From contig JBEDUR010000142.1 of the NCBI GenBank assembly GCA_040414865.1, positions 1 through 64,000 on the forward strand: a stretch of 64,000 bases of DNA, given 5' to 3'. The notes under the pieces are model-generated. The model searched no databases and was not told the origin of the DNA. It saw nothing but the letters and a program-made list of their open reading frames with translations. The stretch comes from Palsa-461 sp040414865 (lineage in GTDB: Bacteria; Actinomycetota; Acidimicrobiia; Acidimicrobiales; RAAP-2). Positions 14,963-24,199 of the stretch are shown here, piece after piece. How positions within the stretch are numbered: position 1 is the stretch's first letter; every line of letters starts with the position of its first letter. The translations under genes were made by a program, and so were the position numbers.

Positions 14963-16637
14963 CAGATCGGGCCACTCGCACCATCGGGGCTCACACGACT
15001 TCGTGATGCCGCAGTGGCCGGAGTCGGTCGACGTCTTCGATACAACGTTGCGGGACGGGAGCCAGCAAGAGGGCCTGTCACTTACAGTCGACGACAAGTT
15101 GAGAGTCGCCGAGCAGCTCGACCATCTGGGCGTCGGCTACATCGAAGGCGGCTGGCCGGGAGCCAACCCGAAGGACGACGAGTTCTTTGCCCGGGCTCCC
15201 AAGGAACTGCACCTCGGCACTTCGACCCTGGTGGCTTTCGGATCGACCCGCCGGGCGAACTCAAAGGCCGAAGAGGACGAGACGCTGCGCAAACTGGTCG
15301 AGGCCAACACCTCGACCGTCTGCATCGTGGCCAAGTCGTGGGACCGGCACGTCACCGATGCCCTGCGGACCGACCTGGATGAGGCGGTCGCGATGGTGGC
15401 CGACTCGATCGAGTTCCTCCGTCGCGCGGACAAGAGGGTGTTCCTCGACGCCGAGCACTTCTTCGACGGGTACCGGTACAACCCGGAGTTCGCCTTGCGG
15501 GTGCTGCGGGCAGCCGAGGAGGCCGGTGCCGAGACGCTCGTGCTGTGCGATACCAACGGTGGCACGCTTCCCCACGACGTCGCAGGGATCGTCCTCGACG
15601 TCGGCGGTCGCACTGGTGTCCAGATCGGCATCCACTGCCACAACGACACCGGGTGCGCGGTCGCCAACACGCTCGCCGCGGTGGGTGCCGGAGCGACACA
15701 GGTACAGGGGTGCATCAACGGCTACGGAGAGCGAGCCGGCAACGCTGATCTGGCCGCGGCGATCCCGGACCTCACCCTCAAGCTCTCGGTCCGCACGATC
15801 CCACCCGAGAGATTGGAGCGGTTGACCGCCGTCTCGCACCACATCGCCGAGCTGGTGAACGTCGCCCTCAGCCCCCAGCAGCCATTCGTTGGCACCTCGG
15901 TCTTTGCCCACAAGGGTGGCTTGCACGCCAGTGCCGTTGCCCGCCGGCGCGACCTCTACGAGCACGCGTCGCCCGAGTTGGTCGGCAACGGCATGCGCGT
16001 CGTCGTCTCCGAGATGGCCGGCCGTTCGACCCTGGCCATGAAGGCGACGGAGCTCGGCCTCGATCTTGACGGCGAGGTGCTCGGACGGGTGCTCGACGAG
16101 CTGAAGCGACTCGAGCACGAGGGCTACCACTTCGAGGTGGCGGACGGCTCGCTCGAGCTCTTGCTCCGCCGGGCCTCCGGCTGGGAGCCGGACTTCTTCA
16201 CGGTCGAGTCGTTCCGGGTCATCACCGACCATGGCACTCTGACCAGCGGCGAGCCGGGAGCGGTCACCACCGAGGCCACCGTGAAGGTGCACGTGGGTCA
16301 GACCCGGACGGTTGCCACCGCCGAAGGCAACGGACCGGTGAACGCCCTGGACGCCGCGCTCCGCCAGGCGATCGGACCACACTTTCCCGTGCTCCAGGGG
16401 ATCCACCTCACCGACTACCGCGTCCGGGTGCTCGACACTGGCCTCGGAACAGGTGCCATCACCAGGGTCCTCGTCGACACGAGCGACGGCGAGCGAACCT
16501 GGACGACGATCGGCGTGTCTGACAACATCATCGAGGCCAGCTGGCAAGCGCTGTACGACTCGATCGTGCTTGGTTTGCTCAACGGCGGTGCCCTGACCTC
16601 AGGGTTCGAACCGCCGGGCGGGGTGACCCGCTCATAG
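14952..16637 (+). CDS. cimA: (R)-citramalate synthase
   Basis: 561 residues. Related to LeuA but with CimA hallmarks: VDVFDTTLRDGSQQEG (Arg34, Asp35), the DAEHFFDGYRYNPEFAL segment near 166-182, HCHNDTGCAVANT (228-240) and GYGERAGN (257-264), then a C-terminal regulatory domain. It condenses pyruvate and acetyl-CoA to citramalate, giving isoleucine without threonine deaminase; LeuCD and LeuB complete the route to 2-oxobutyrate. ATG 14952 overlaps ilvE; a second in-frame ATG at 15006 lies closer to the usual family start and is a real alternative. Attenuation by the upstream Val-Ile-Ile-Ile leader is the likely control. Confidence 0.93.
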   Translation: MSSNRSGHSHHRGSHDFVMPQWPESVDVFDTTLRDGSQQEGLSLTVDDKLRVAEQLDHLGVGYIEGGWPGANPKDDEFFARAPKELHLGTSTLVAFGSTRRANSKAEEDETLRKLVEANTSTVCIVAKSWDRHVTDALRTDLDEAVAMVADSIEFLRRADKRVFLDAEHFFDGYRYNPEFALRVLRAAEEAGAETLVLCDTNGGTLPHDVAGIVLDVGGRTGVQIGIHCHNDTGCAVANTLAAVGAGATQVQGCINGYGERAGNADLAAAIPDLTLKLSVRTIPPERLERLTAVSHHIAELVNVALSPQQPFVGTSVFAHKGGLHASAVARRRDLYEHASPELVGNGMRVVVSEMAGRSTLAMKATELGLDLDGEVLGRVLDELKRLEHEGYHFEVADGSLELLLRRASGWEPDFFTVESFRVITDHGTLTSGEPGAVTTEATVKVHVGQTRTVATAEGNGPVNALDAALRQAIGPHFPVLQGIHLTDYRVRVLDTGLGTGAITRVLVDTSDGERTWTTIGVSDNIIEASWQALYDSIVLGLLNGGALTSGFEPPGGVTRS

Positions 16638-16798
16638 CGGCGCGGAACCCGCACGTGTCCCAACCCGGGCAGCTGCCGGGTGCGCTGTCGCCCTCTGCAT
16701 GTACGGCACCCCGGGCGGCACCGACCCTTCGGTCCTCACGGACCGCCCGTCGAATGAGGCCGCTCAAGAACGTCGCCGCTTCGAGAAAGGTCAGCTTG

Positions 16799-17848
16799 GT
16801 GTTTCGCAAGGCATCCGGATTAGGGATCAAGCCCCAAAATCCAGGGATCCTCGTGCTCCTCTTCTCCGTTACCGCCCTCGCCGCGTGCTCGGCGACGCCC
16901 AGCACGCACGCCGCCTCGCCGACCACCACCACCAAGGCCGCCCCCACTACGACGACGACCGCGCCCTCGAGCACGACCTCGAGCGTGGTCCAGTCAGGCA
17001 ACGCTCCTCCTCCCCAGATCTACGGTGACCTCGAGCAGCGGGCCATCCCGTACGCGACGCTCGACGGCCAGCCACTTCTTCTCGATGTCTTCTTGCCGGC
17101 GCCGGCAAACGGGAATACGCCACCGGCCACGGTCCCCGCCGTGATCGACATTCACGGCGGTGGCTTCGTCAAGGGGAGTCGAACGGGCCAGGACCCGATC
17201 TCGGCCAAGATCGCCCAGGCCGGCATTGCGGCCTTCTCCATCGACTACACCGTGGCCACACCGACCCAGGCGGGCTTCCCGCTCCAGATCCAACAGGTGC
17301 TCGCGGCCGTGTCCTTCGTCCGCACCAACGCGGCGCGCTTCGGTATCGATCCCAACGAGATCGGCCTCTTCGGGACCTCGGCCGGTGCCACTTTGGCTGT
17401 GCTCTCCGCCATGGCCGCACCACAGCTGCAACCGGACGCCAAGGTCCAGGCCGACGTCGGCTGGTCCGGCGGCTACGACCTCACCGCGGCGCTCAACGGG
17501 AGCGCCAAGGTCGACGCGTTGAACCAGATCTCCAACGTCATGGAGTTCTTGGGCTGCACATCGACCAGCGATCCGACATGTCCCGAAAAGGCAACCAAGG
17601 CGTCTGCCATCGACTACGTGTCGAAGGCCTCGCCGCCCACGCTGCTCGCCACCTCCGACGACTTCAAGGTGGGCTGCGAGATCGTCGACCCCGGCCAGTC
17701 GAGCGCCATGGCCCAGGCTCTCGCGACCAAGGGGGTATCGGTCCGACTCGACGTGAACCACTCCTGCGCCCATGCCCTGGCGTATGCCTCGATCGAGCTT
17801 GGCCCGACCGTCGCTTTTCTCAGCCAGTACCTCTCCTCGTCGAAGTGA
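16799..17848 (+). CDS. secreted alpha/beta-hydrolase lipoprotein (esterase/lipase type)
   Basis: 349 residues from GTG 16799, which has AAAGG eight bases upstream and gives a compact signal peptide with RK at its start, a hydrophobic core and the lipobox LAACS. A Thr/Ser linker follows, so the enzyme is probably a lipid-anchored extracytoplasmic protein. The hydrolase domain has the oxyanion motif DIHGGGFVKG, nucleophile GTSAGA, the acid in LLATSDDF and a His in NHSCAHAL, as in BD-FAE/acetyl-xylan-type esterases. Substrate unknown. The frame is open back to 16655, but those residues precede the signal peptide and look non-coding. Confidence 0.82.
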   Translation: MFRKASGLGIKPQNPGILVLLFSVTALAACSATPSTHAASPTTTTKAAPTTTTTAPSSTTSSVVQSGNAPPPQIYGDLEQRAIPYATLDGQPLLLDVFLPAPANGNTPPATVPAVIDIHGGGFVKGSRTGQDPISAKIAQAGIAAFSIDYTVATPTQAGFPLQIQQVLAAVSFVRTNAARFGIDPNEIGLFGTSAGATLAVLSAMAAPQLQPDAKVQADVGWSGGYDLTAALNGSAKVDALNQISNVMEFLGCTSTSDPTCPEKATKASAIDYVSKASPPTLLATSDDFKVGCEIVDPGQSSAMAQALATKGVSVRLDVNHSCAHALAYASIELGPTVAFLSQYLSSSK

Positions 17849-18050
17849 GGAGCAGGATTCGCGCCCTGCCCCGTGGTGGGCCGGAATGTCGACGGCGGCC
17901 CGGTGGTGATCGCGGGAGCCGAAAGACCAGTCGATGACGGGCCCGTACCAGCCGGGTTCCCTCCCGCTTCTCATCGGAGGTAGAACGGGGCGGCCTGCGT
18001 TCATCTGAGCCAGCGCGAGACCCAGAAGGATCCTTCCGAGCGGGGTGGAG

Positions 18051-19490
18051 ATGGCTGATCCTGTGGCAACGACCGATCGGGGCCGGGTACGTGGTCACCA
18101 GAGCGAGCACGGGCTGAGCTTCCGGGGCATCCCGTTCGCCAAGGCTCCGTTCGGACCGCTCCGGTTCCAGCCACCGGTGGTGCCCGAGCGCTGGGAGGGG
18201 GTCCGGCCAGCGGTGCAGTCGGCTCCCACCGCCCCACAACCGGCGACGGGCTTCACCATTATCCCGGAGCCCACGATCGACGGGGGCGAGGCGCCCGAGT
18301 GCCTCTCGCTGAACGTCTTCACTCCCGATCTGGGTGCTGCCGGCCTGCCGGTGCTGGTCTGGATCCACGGCGGAGGCTTCGTGACCGGGACGCCGTCGAG
18401 CACCTGGTACGACGGGGACCGGTTTGCCCGCGACGGCGTCGTCGTGGTGAGCGTGGGATACCGGTTGGGCGCGGAGGGGTTCCTCAACATTCCGGGCGCT
18501 CCGGCCAACCGCGGCGTGCTGGACTGGATCGCTGCCCTCGAGTGGGTCCAGCGCAACGCCGCCGCCTTCGGCGGCGACGCGGCCAAGGTGACCGTCGGCG
18601 GGCAGAGTGCCGGCGGGGCGGCGTCGATGCTGCTCAGCACCCTGGCTCGGGCCCGTGACCTGTTCCGCGGCGTCCTCCCGATGAGTGGCTCGGTCTTTCC
18701 CGCTCCGTCACCTGAAGCCACCTTGGCTCTCACGGGGCGGGTGGCCGACCACCTGGGCATCGAGATGGACCTCGCCTCGTTCGAACGGGTGTCGCCGGCC
18801 AAGCTGGTCGAGGCCCAGGCCGCGGCAACGACGCCGCCACCGGGATCGGCAACCGAGCGTTTCGGGAGGGAGCTGCAGTTCTTCCCCTTCGTCGACGGTG
18901 AGATCGTTCCGGTCTCGCCGATGCGGGCGGTGGCCGACGGGGCCGGATCGGACCTGGCCTTCCTGATCGGCACGACCGAGGAGGAGTTCAACGCCTCGGC
19001 CCGCATGGCCCCGATGGAAGAGGACCAGGCCGAGCGGGTGCTCGGCCGCCTGGGACTCGACACCGACGGCGTCGCCGTCTACCAGAAGACCGGTGATACG
19101 CCGGCCGACTGGGTTGGCCAAGCGGTCACCGACCGCACCTTCCGCATGCCGGCGCTCCGAGTGGCCGAGGCCCGCACCGGCCCCGGCCCCACGTTCCACT
19201 ACGAGTTCCAGTGGCGCTCGCCGGCGCGCGGCGGAATCGGTGCCGTGCACTGCCTCGATCTGCCCTTCGTCTTCGACGTGCTCGATGACGACCAGGTCAA
19301 GGTGGTGGCCGGCGAGGCGCCGCCCCAAGAGCTCGCCGACCGAATGCACCGGGCATGGGTCGCTTTCGTCGGCAACGGTGACCCCGGGTGGCCGGCGTTC
19401 AACGTGGAGCAGCGACCGACGATGGTGTTCGACGAGCCGGCCAGAGTGGTCGAGGACCTCCACGGCCCCATTCGTCGGCTCTGGCGCTGA
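18051..19490 (+). CDS. type B carboxylesterase
   Basis: 479 residues (ATG 18051; GTG 18045 is equally usable). Clear carboxylesterase/cholinesterase fold: DRGRVRGHQS, the N-terminal FRGIPFAKAPFGPLRF, oxyanion loop LPVLVWIHGGGFVTG, catalytic Ser186 in GGQSAGGAAS, an acid in the GTTEEEFN region and His in GAVHCLDLPFVF. Relatives such as para-nitrobenzyl esterase cleave aliphatic and aromatic esters; natural substrate unknown. No signal peptide, so cytoplasmic. It follows another hydrolase gene but has a 200-base gap before it. Confidence 0.9.
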   Translation: MADPVATTDRGRVRGHQSEHGLSFRGIPFAKAPFGPLRFQPPVVPERWEGVRPAVQSAPTAPQPATGFTIIPEPTIDGGEAPECLSLNVFTPDLGAAGLPVLVWIHGGGFVTGTPSSTWYDGDRFARDGVVVVSVGYRLGAEGFLNIPGAPANRGVLDWIAALEWVQRNAAAFGGDAAKVTVGGQSAGGAASMLLSTLARARDLFRGVLPMSGSVFPAPSPEATLALTGRVADHLGIEMDLASFERVSPAKLVEAQAAATTPPPGSATERFGRELQFFPFVDGEIVPVSPMRAVADGAGSDLAFLIGTTEEEFNASARMAPMEEDQAERVLGRLGLDTDGVAVYQKTGDTPADWVGQAVTDRTFRMPALRVAEARTGPGPTFHYEFQWRSPARGGIGAVHCLDLPFVFDVLDDDQVKVVAGEAPPQELADRMHRAWVAFVGNGDPGWPAFNVEQRPTMVFDEPARVVEDLHGPIRRLWR

Positions 19491-19525
19491 TCGCCGTCAC
19501 AGAGGGGCCCGAGGTGGCCGTTCGG

Positions 19526-20254
19526 TCAGGCGCGCACCGGCGGCCCAGCCGAGGTGTGCCGGGTCCCCGGGGGGTCCTCGGCCCAATCGGCTGGCGTCCC
19601 CCAGCTGTCCTCGTAGACGAGCTCGGCCATGGGTCGCCGCCGGACTGGGCCATGGTGGCCCACCGGTCGTCCGAGCGTGATCGTCGCCGCCATGAAGACC
19701 TCCTCCGGCACGCCAAGCAGCGCCCGCAATGCCGCCTCGGCACCGAAGTGGAACCCGGTGAGGACGCCGCCGTAGCCGAGCGCGCGGGCGGCCAACAGGA
19801 TGTTCTGGCACGCGGGGTAGATCGACGCGCCCTCGAAGGAGTTCGCCGCCCGATAGCGGACAAGGCACGGGAGGATCAGCACCGGAACCCGCGCGAAGTT
19901 GTCCACGTACTCCTGCATGGTCCGCGCCGTGCGGGCCTTGGGTGAGGAGGCGACCGTCCCGCTTCCCGAGTCGTAGGCGTCGGTCTCTCGCTTGCTCCCC
20001 CAGATCCGCCGACCCGCCGCGGCGATGAGGCGCTTGGCTTCGGTGGCGTTGGGGCCGTCGGTCAGAACGATGTGGCGGAAGGGCTGGCGGTTGGAGCCGC
20101 TCGGGGCGCGTGTCGCGGCGAAGAGGATCGCCCTGAGGGCATCGGCCGGGATCGTTTCGTCCCGATAGCGACGGATCGCCCTGGTGCTGGCGAGCCCTTC
20201 GAGCAGGCCGACGGTCTCGGGCGGGGGGTCGCTGGGTTGGGCCGGTTCAGGCAC
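19526..20254 (-). CDS. nitroreductase-family flavoprotein
   Basis: 242 residues of the FMN-dependent nitroreductase family. The N-terminal FMN-binding TRAIRRYRDETIPADALRAI and PSGSNRQPFRHIVL are clear, as are the central ASIYPACQNILLAARALGYG helix and the later IGRP-equivalent ITLGRPVG. Such enzymes reduce nitro groups, quinones or other electron-poor compounds with NAD(P)H. GTG 20254 is preceded by TAGAAC six bases upstream, close to the leaderless pattern seen elsewhere here. The C-terminal tail after ELVYEDSWGTP is Pro-rich and probably disordered. Confidence 0.88.
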   Translation of the reverse strand: MPEPAQPSDPPPETVGLLEGLASTRAIRRYRDETIPADALRAILFAATRAPSGSNRQPFRHIVLTDGPNATEAKRLIAAAGRRIWGSKRETDAYDSGSGTVASSPKARTARTMQEYVDNFARVPVLILPCLVRYRAANSFEGASIYPACQNILLAARALGYGGVLTGFHFGAEAALRALLGVPEEVFMAATITLGRPVGHHGPVRRRPMAELVYEDSWGTPADWAEDPPGTRHTSAGPPVRA

Positions 20255-20299
20255 CGCCCTGTTCTAGCGCCCCGAGCGAGCAGGGTCCTGTTCGGCGGC

Positions 20300-21427
20300 T
20301 TACTCGAAGCCCTCGGGCTCCGCCGGATGGCCGCCGACCGAGCGGCGCATGGCGGCGTGCAGGGTGTTCGGGGTCAAGACCCCGAGGTACCGCCCCTCGT
20401 CGACGACCGGCAGCCACCGGATGTCGTGTTGGAGCATCTCGCTTAGGGCGGCCCGCAGGGAGGTCCCCATCGGCACCTGCACCTCGAACTTGGTCACGTG
20501 GTCGAGGACCGCACCACCGAGGGATGGATCGAGGTCGATCCATCCCTCGAGACTCTCCCTGGCGTCGACCACGATGGCCCAGCGGCTGTCGGCTCCAGCG
20601 GCTAGCCGGCGGGCCTCGGTCATCGAGGCCTCGGGTAGCACGACTGGCGGGTGGAAGAGGTCGTCAAGGTCGACGGCCATCACGCCGAGTCGGCGCACCG
20701 CCCGGTCGGAGCCCACGAAGTCAGCGACGAACGGCGTCGCCGGCCGGCCGAGGACCTCGGCCGGAGTGTCGTGCTGCTCGAGGACGCCGCCCTTGGACAG
20801 CACGACGATCCGATCGCCGACGGTGGCTGCCTCGTCGATGTCGTGAGTAACGAACACGATCGTCTTGGTGAGCTCCCGCTGGAGCTCGAGCAGTTGCTGC
20901 TGGAGACGCTGGCGGGTGACAGGGTCGACTGCCCCGAACGGCTCGTCCATCAACAGGACGGGCGGGTCGCCGCCGAGCGCCCGGGCCACGCCTACCCGTT
21001 GGCGCTCGCCACCCGAGAGCTCATGGGGATATCGGCGTCCGTAGCGAATCGGATCGAGGCCAACCAGCTCGAGCAGCTCGTTCACCCTTCGCTCGACCTT
21101 CGAACGATCCCAGCCGAGCAACCTCGGAACGGTGGCCACATTGTCGGCGATGCGACGGTGCGGGAACAGCCCACCCTGCTGGATCACGTAGCCGATCCCG
21201 CGTCGAAGCGTCACCGGGTTCATGGTGAGCACGTCCGTTCCGTCGACGAGGATGCGTCCGCCCGAGGGTTCGATGAGACGATTGATCATCCGCAGGGTGG
21301 TGGTCTTGCCACATCCCGACGGCCCGACGAGGACGCACAGCTCGCCGTCATCGACGGTGAAGCTGAGCTCGTCCACCGCGACCGCGTCCTTGCCGTAGCG
21401 CTTGGTGACCCGCTCGAGCGAGATCAT
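20300..21427 (-). CDS. opuCA: glycine betaine/osmoprotectant ABC transporter ATP-binding protein with CBS domains
   Basis: 375 residues. ABC domain: Walker A LVGPSGCGKTTTLR, Q-loop YVIQQGGLFPHRRI, signature LSGGERQRVGVARAL, Walker B VLLMDEPFGAVDP, H-loop FVTHDIDEA. After about residue 245 a tandem CBS module ends the protein (HDIRWLPVVDEGRYLGVLT). In OpuCA/OpuA-type importers these domains sense ionic strength. It drives uptake of betaine-like compatible solutes through the permeases encoded divergently. ATG 21427 has TAACGT six bases upstream, mirrored at opuCB. Confidence 0.92.
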   Translation of the reverse strand: MISLERVTKRYGKDAVAVDELSFTVDDGELCVLVGPSGCGKTTTLRMINRLIEPSGGRILVDGTDVLTMNPVTLRRGIGYVIQQGGLFPHRRIADNVATVPRLLGWDRSKVERRVNELLELVGLDPIRYGRRYPHELSGGERQRVGVARALGGDPPVLLMDEPFGAVDPVTRQRLQQQLLELQRELTKTIVFVTHDIDEAATVGDRIVVLSKGGVLEQHDTPAEVLGRPATPFVADFVGSDRAVRRLGVMAVDLDDLFHPPVVLPEASMTEARRLAAGADSRWAIVVDARESLEGWIDLDPSLGGAVLDHVTKFEVQVPMGTSLRAALSEMLQHDIRWLPVVDEGRYLGVLTPNTLHAAMRRSVGGHPAEPEGFE

Positions 21428-21433
21428 CCGCCG

Positions 21434-21480
21434 ACGTTACCCGTGGCCCCGCCCGCTCGAGCCCGCCGCCCCGGTAACGT
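21434..21480. promoter_or_regulatory. divergent leaderless promoter pair of the opuC genes
   Basis: The same hexamer TAACGT faces both ways: on the minus strand at 21434-21439, six bases before ATG 21427, and on the plus strand at 21475-21480, six bases before GTG 21487. The 59-base intergenic space leaves no room for 5' leaders, so both transcripts should begin at or next to their start codons. Confidence 0.6.
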
Positions 21481-21486
21481 TCGTCA

Positions 21487-22179
21487 GTGCTCCTGGCCGC
21501 CTCGCCGTTCTTCCAGTGGAGCTACGTCACCGGACAGTGGGGCCAGATCCAGGGGGACCTGGTCCAACACATCGAGCTGAGCCTCATCGCCGTGGCGATC
21601 GGTACGGTGATCTCGGTGCCGCTCGGCGTGCTGGCCTGGCGCTACCGACTGGTGCGGGCACCGGTGTTCGGGGTTGCCAGCGGGCTCTACATCATCCCTT
21701 CCCTCGCCCTGTTCGCGCTCTTGGGCGGGATCACCGGATACGTGCCCCCCAGGTCGTGGGTCACCGCCGAGGTCGCGTTGGTGGGCTACACGATGCTGAT
21801 CCTGATCTGGAACACGGTCGCCGGACTCAACGCGGTGCCGGCCGAATCGCGGGAGGCCGCACTCGCTCTCGGTTACGCCAAGAGAGCAGAGCTCTGGAGG
21901 GTCGATCTCCCATTGGCGCTGCCGTACATCTTCGCCGGGCTCCGGGTGGCCATGGCGACCGTCATCGGTTTGGTCACCGTCACCGCACTCATCGGCTTGG
22001 GGGGCCTCGGGCAGCAGATCATCTACGGGTTCAACACCGCCTACAACACCCCGATCATCGTGGGCCTGGTGCTTTCCATCCTGCTCGCGGCCATCGCTGA
22101 CCTGTTGCTCGTCGGGGCCCAGCGGGTGGTCGTTCCCTGGTCGCGCGTGACCCGACGGGCGAGGTCGGCCGCCCGGTGA
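21487..22179 (+). CDS. opuCB: osmoprotectant ABC transporter permease
   Basis: 230 residues, about six membrane segments, with the MetI-like inner membrane signature EAALALGYAKRAELWRVDLPLALPYIFAG. The order of parts and VTALIGLGGLGQQIIYGF match OpuCB/ProW-type permeases of the QAT family. GTG 21487 is supported by the TAACGT box. It is ten bases from the next permease gene and presumably forms a heterodimeric channel with it. Confidence 0.9.
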   Translation: MLLAASPFFQWSYVTGQWGQIQGDLVQHIELSLIAVAIGTVISVPLGVLAWRYRLVRAPVFGVASGLYIIPSLALFALLGGITGYVPPRSWVTAEVALVGYTMLILIWNTVAGLNAVPAESREAALALGYAKRAELWRVDLPLALPYIFAGLRVAMATVIGLVTVTALIGLGGLGQQIIYGFNTAYNTPIIVGLVLSILLAAIADLLLVGAQRVVVPWSRVTRRARSAAR

Positions 22180-22188
22180 GGGGCTGAG

Positions 22189-22905
22189 GTGTCCTTCCTC
22201 GACAGGCTCGCGCACTGGTTCACCACCTCGGCCAACTGGACCGGCGCGAGCGGGATCCCGTTGCTCTTCGAACGCTCGCTTGAGCTCAGCGTGGCGACCG
22301 TCCTATTGGCCCTCGTACTCGGCGGCGGCCTCGGGCTCGTTCTCGGCCATACGGGGCGAGGAGGCCTCGTCGCCGTCAATGCAGCCAACGCCTTCCGAGC
22401 GGTACCCAGCCTGGCGCTGCTCACCTTGCTCGCGATCCAGCCGGCCATCTCGCTCAAGTGGGAGGGCTTTCTCGCCTCCTGGATCGCCCTGACCGCGCTG
22501 GCCATCCCGCCCATCCTCACCAACACCTATGTGGGCATGCGAGAGGTCGACCAAGACGTCCGCGACGCGGCCCGGGCGATGGGCCTGCGGGCTCGAAACC
22601 TCCTGTGGGGGGTCGAGGCCCCGTTGGCCGTGCCCTTCGTGATGGCCGGCCTTCGGACCGCGGCCATCGAGGTCGTGGCGACCTCCACCCTCGCCGCCTA
22701 CGTGGGGTACTCGGACCTCGGCACCTATGTCATCTCGGGCCTCGACACGCAGAACACCGTGGAGGCCGTCGGAGGTGCGCTCCTCGTGGCGGCGATGGCG
22801 GCGCTGGTGGCGGGGACGCTCGGGATCTTCGGCCGGCTGCTCACTCCTCGCCCGCTGCGGGCCCGGGCCGCATTTTCCCTGGCCGGCGGGGCGGCGGCCG
22901 GATGA
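22189..22905 (+). CDS. opuCD: osmoprotectant ABC transporter permease, second subunit
   Basis: 238 residues, about six membrane segments. The EAA loop is VRDAARAMGLRARNLLWGVEAPLAVPFVMAG and a conserved stretch EVVATSTLAAYVGYSDLG follows. Sister of the preceding gene and likely its partner. The starting GTG lies nine bases after the previous stop, so the two are co-transcribed. An in-frame C-terminal extension of small residues ends the protein. Confidence 0.9.
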   Translation: MSFLDRLAHWFTTSANWTGASGIPLLFERSLELSVATVLLALVLGGGLGLVLGHTGRGGLVAVNAANAFRAVPSLALLTLLAIQPAISLKWEGFLASWIALTALAIPPILTNTYVGMREVDQDVRDAARAMGLRARNLLWGVEAPLAVPFVMAGLRTAAIEVVATSTLAAYVGYSDLGTYVISGLDTQNTVEAVGGALLVAAMAALVAGTLGIFGRLLTPRPLRARAAFSLAGGAAAG

Positions 22906-22917
22906 TGCTGGACTCCG

Positions 22918-22945
22918 TTGCAGAATCAGTAAGAATGGTCATAAT
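22918..22945 (+). promoter_or_regulatory. possible separate promoter for the solute-binding protein gene
   Basis: TTGCAG (22918-22923), 16-base spacer, CATAAT (22940-22945), in an unusually AT-rich stretch between the second permease and the binding-protein gene. It would let the binding protein be made in excess over the permeases, as is common. The -35 match is weak. Confidence 0.35.
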
Positions 22946-23030
22946 TCCGTAAGTGTTTCGTCAAACGATCGCGGCATCTATATCGGCGCGCCGAGACGGC
23001 GCGACCCCTACGAAAGGCGACAGAACCACG

Positions 23031-23936
23031 ATGACCCGTGCCCGAGTCCTCCTTGCCACCGTCGCTGCGGTGACGGTGGCTGCCGTGCTGGCTGCCGTCG
23101 GCCCGGCGCAAGCAGCGACGTCCAAACCGCATATCACCATCGGCTCAACCAACTTCGAGGAGCAGGCCATCGTCTCGAACATCTACGGCGACGTGCTGAA
23201 GCACGACGGCTACTCGGTCACGGTCGAGCCTGCGCTGGGGACCCGGGCGATCGTGGTGCCGGCCATCGAGAAAGGTCAGATCGACCTCGAACCTGACTAC
23301 GCCGCGTCCTTGCTGGGGTTCCTCCACAGTGGCAACCCCCAGCCCGCTGGGAAAAACATCAGCACGGCCATCCCCGCCGACAACAGTGCGCTGGCAAAGT
23401 TCGGGGTCACCGTGCTGCCGGCGTCCAAGGCTCTCGACACCAACGTGTTCGCGGTGACCCAGGCGACGGCCAGCAAGGACCACCTGACCACACTCTCCAG
23501 CCTGAAGCCCTACGCCTCGAAGATGGTCCTGGGCGGCCCGCCGGAGTGCCCGACGTTCGCCGGATGCGAGCCCGGCCTGAAGAGGGTCTACGGACTGAAC
23601 TTCGCCTCGTTCAAACCGCTGGACGAGGCCGGTCCGCTCAGTGTCGCCGCCCTGAAGAACGGTGAGGTCCAGGTCGTGGAGCTCTTCTCGAGCGACGGCA
23701 ACGTGGTCCAGAACCACTTTGTGGCCCTGACCGACAACCGGCACCTTGAGGGCGCGGATTACATCGTCCCGGTCATCCGCAACTCGGTTGACACCTCCCA
23801 GGTGAGGAGCCTGCTCAACGGCATTGACGCCAAGCTGACCACCACCGCCATCTCCAAGCTCAACCTCGACGTGACCGCCAACAAGGAGCAGCCGGCTTCG
23901 GTCGCGTCGAACTGGGTCAAGTCGGTCGGCTACTGA
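23031..23936 (+). CDS. opuCC: osmoprotectant ABC transporter substrate-binding protein
   Basis: 301 residues from MTRARVLLATV. A Sec signal peptide ends near GPAQA-AT; there is no lipobox cysteine. The mature part begins ITIGSTNFEEQAIVSNIYGDVL, characteristic of the OpuAC/ProX group that binds glycine betaine, choline or carnitine, and continues with ALGTRAIVVPAIEKGQIDLEPDYAASLL. It lies 125 bases after the permeases, in the same orientation, completing the importer. The frame is open back to 22953 without family similarity. Without a lipid anchor it must be held at the membrane in another way or act as a soluble extracytoplasmic protein. Confidence 0.9.
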   Translation: MTRARVLLATVAAVTVAAVLAAVGPAQAATSKPHITIGSTNFEEQAIVSNIYGDVLKHDGYSVTVEPALGTRAIVVPAIEKGQIDLEPDYAASLLGFLHSGNPQPAGKNISTAIPADNSALAKFGVTVLPASKALDTNVFAVTQATASKDHLTTLSSLKPYASKMVLGGPPECPTFAGCEPGLKRVYGLNFASFKPLDEAGPLSVAALKNGEVQVVELFSSDGNVVQNHFVALTDNRHLEGADYIVPVIRNSVDTSQVRSLLNGIDAKLTTTAISKLNLDVTANKEQPASVASNWVKSVGY

Positions 23937-24199
23937 TCTTTCGCCAACGGCCTCGGGGCGTCGCTGGTCGAGCGCGCCCCAGGCCGGCCGGCCTCGGGGT
24001 GTCCAACAGCCGGCACCTCTCCAGTTCGTTAGCTTTGCCCTAGACGGCCAGCAGGGTTGCTCGGGGCTCCACCACACGGCTCGTGGAGCTCTGAACTGCC
24101 CGAAGAGCGACTGGAGCGAAATGTACCGGCAAGGTCCCAAACCGAGGATTTCGGGCCGCCCCAGCCTTCCGAGCCACGACCTGCTGGCCGACCGGCTCG

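Noticed and set aside
16600..16625. GGTTCGAACCG near the cimA end as a tRNA T-loop
   Set aside because: It lies within the cimA coding frame and no matching anticodon or acceptor stems flank it.
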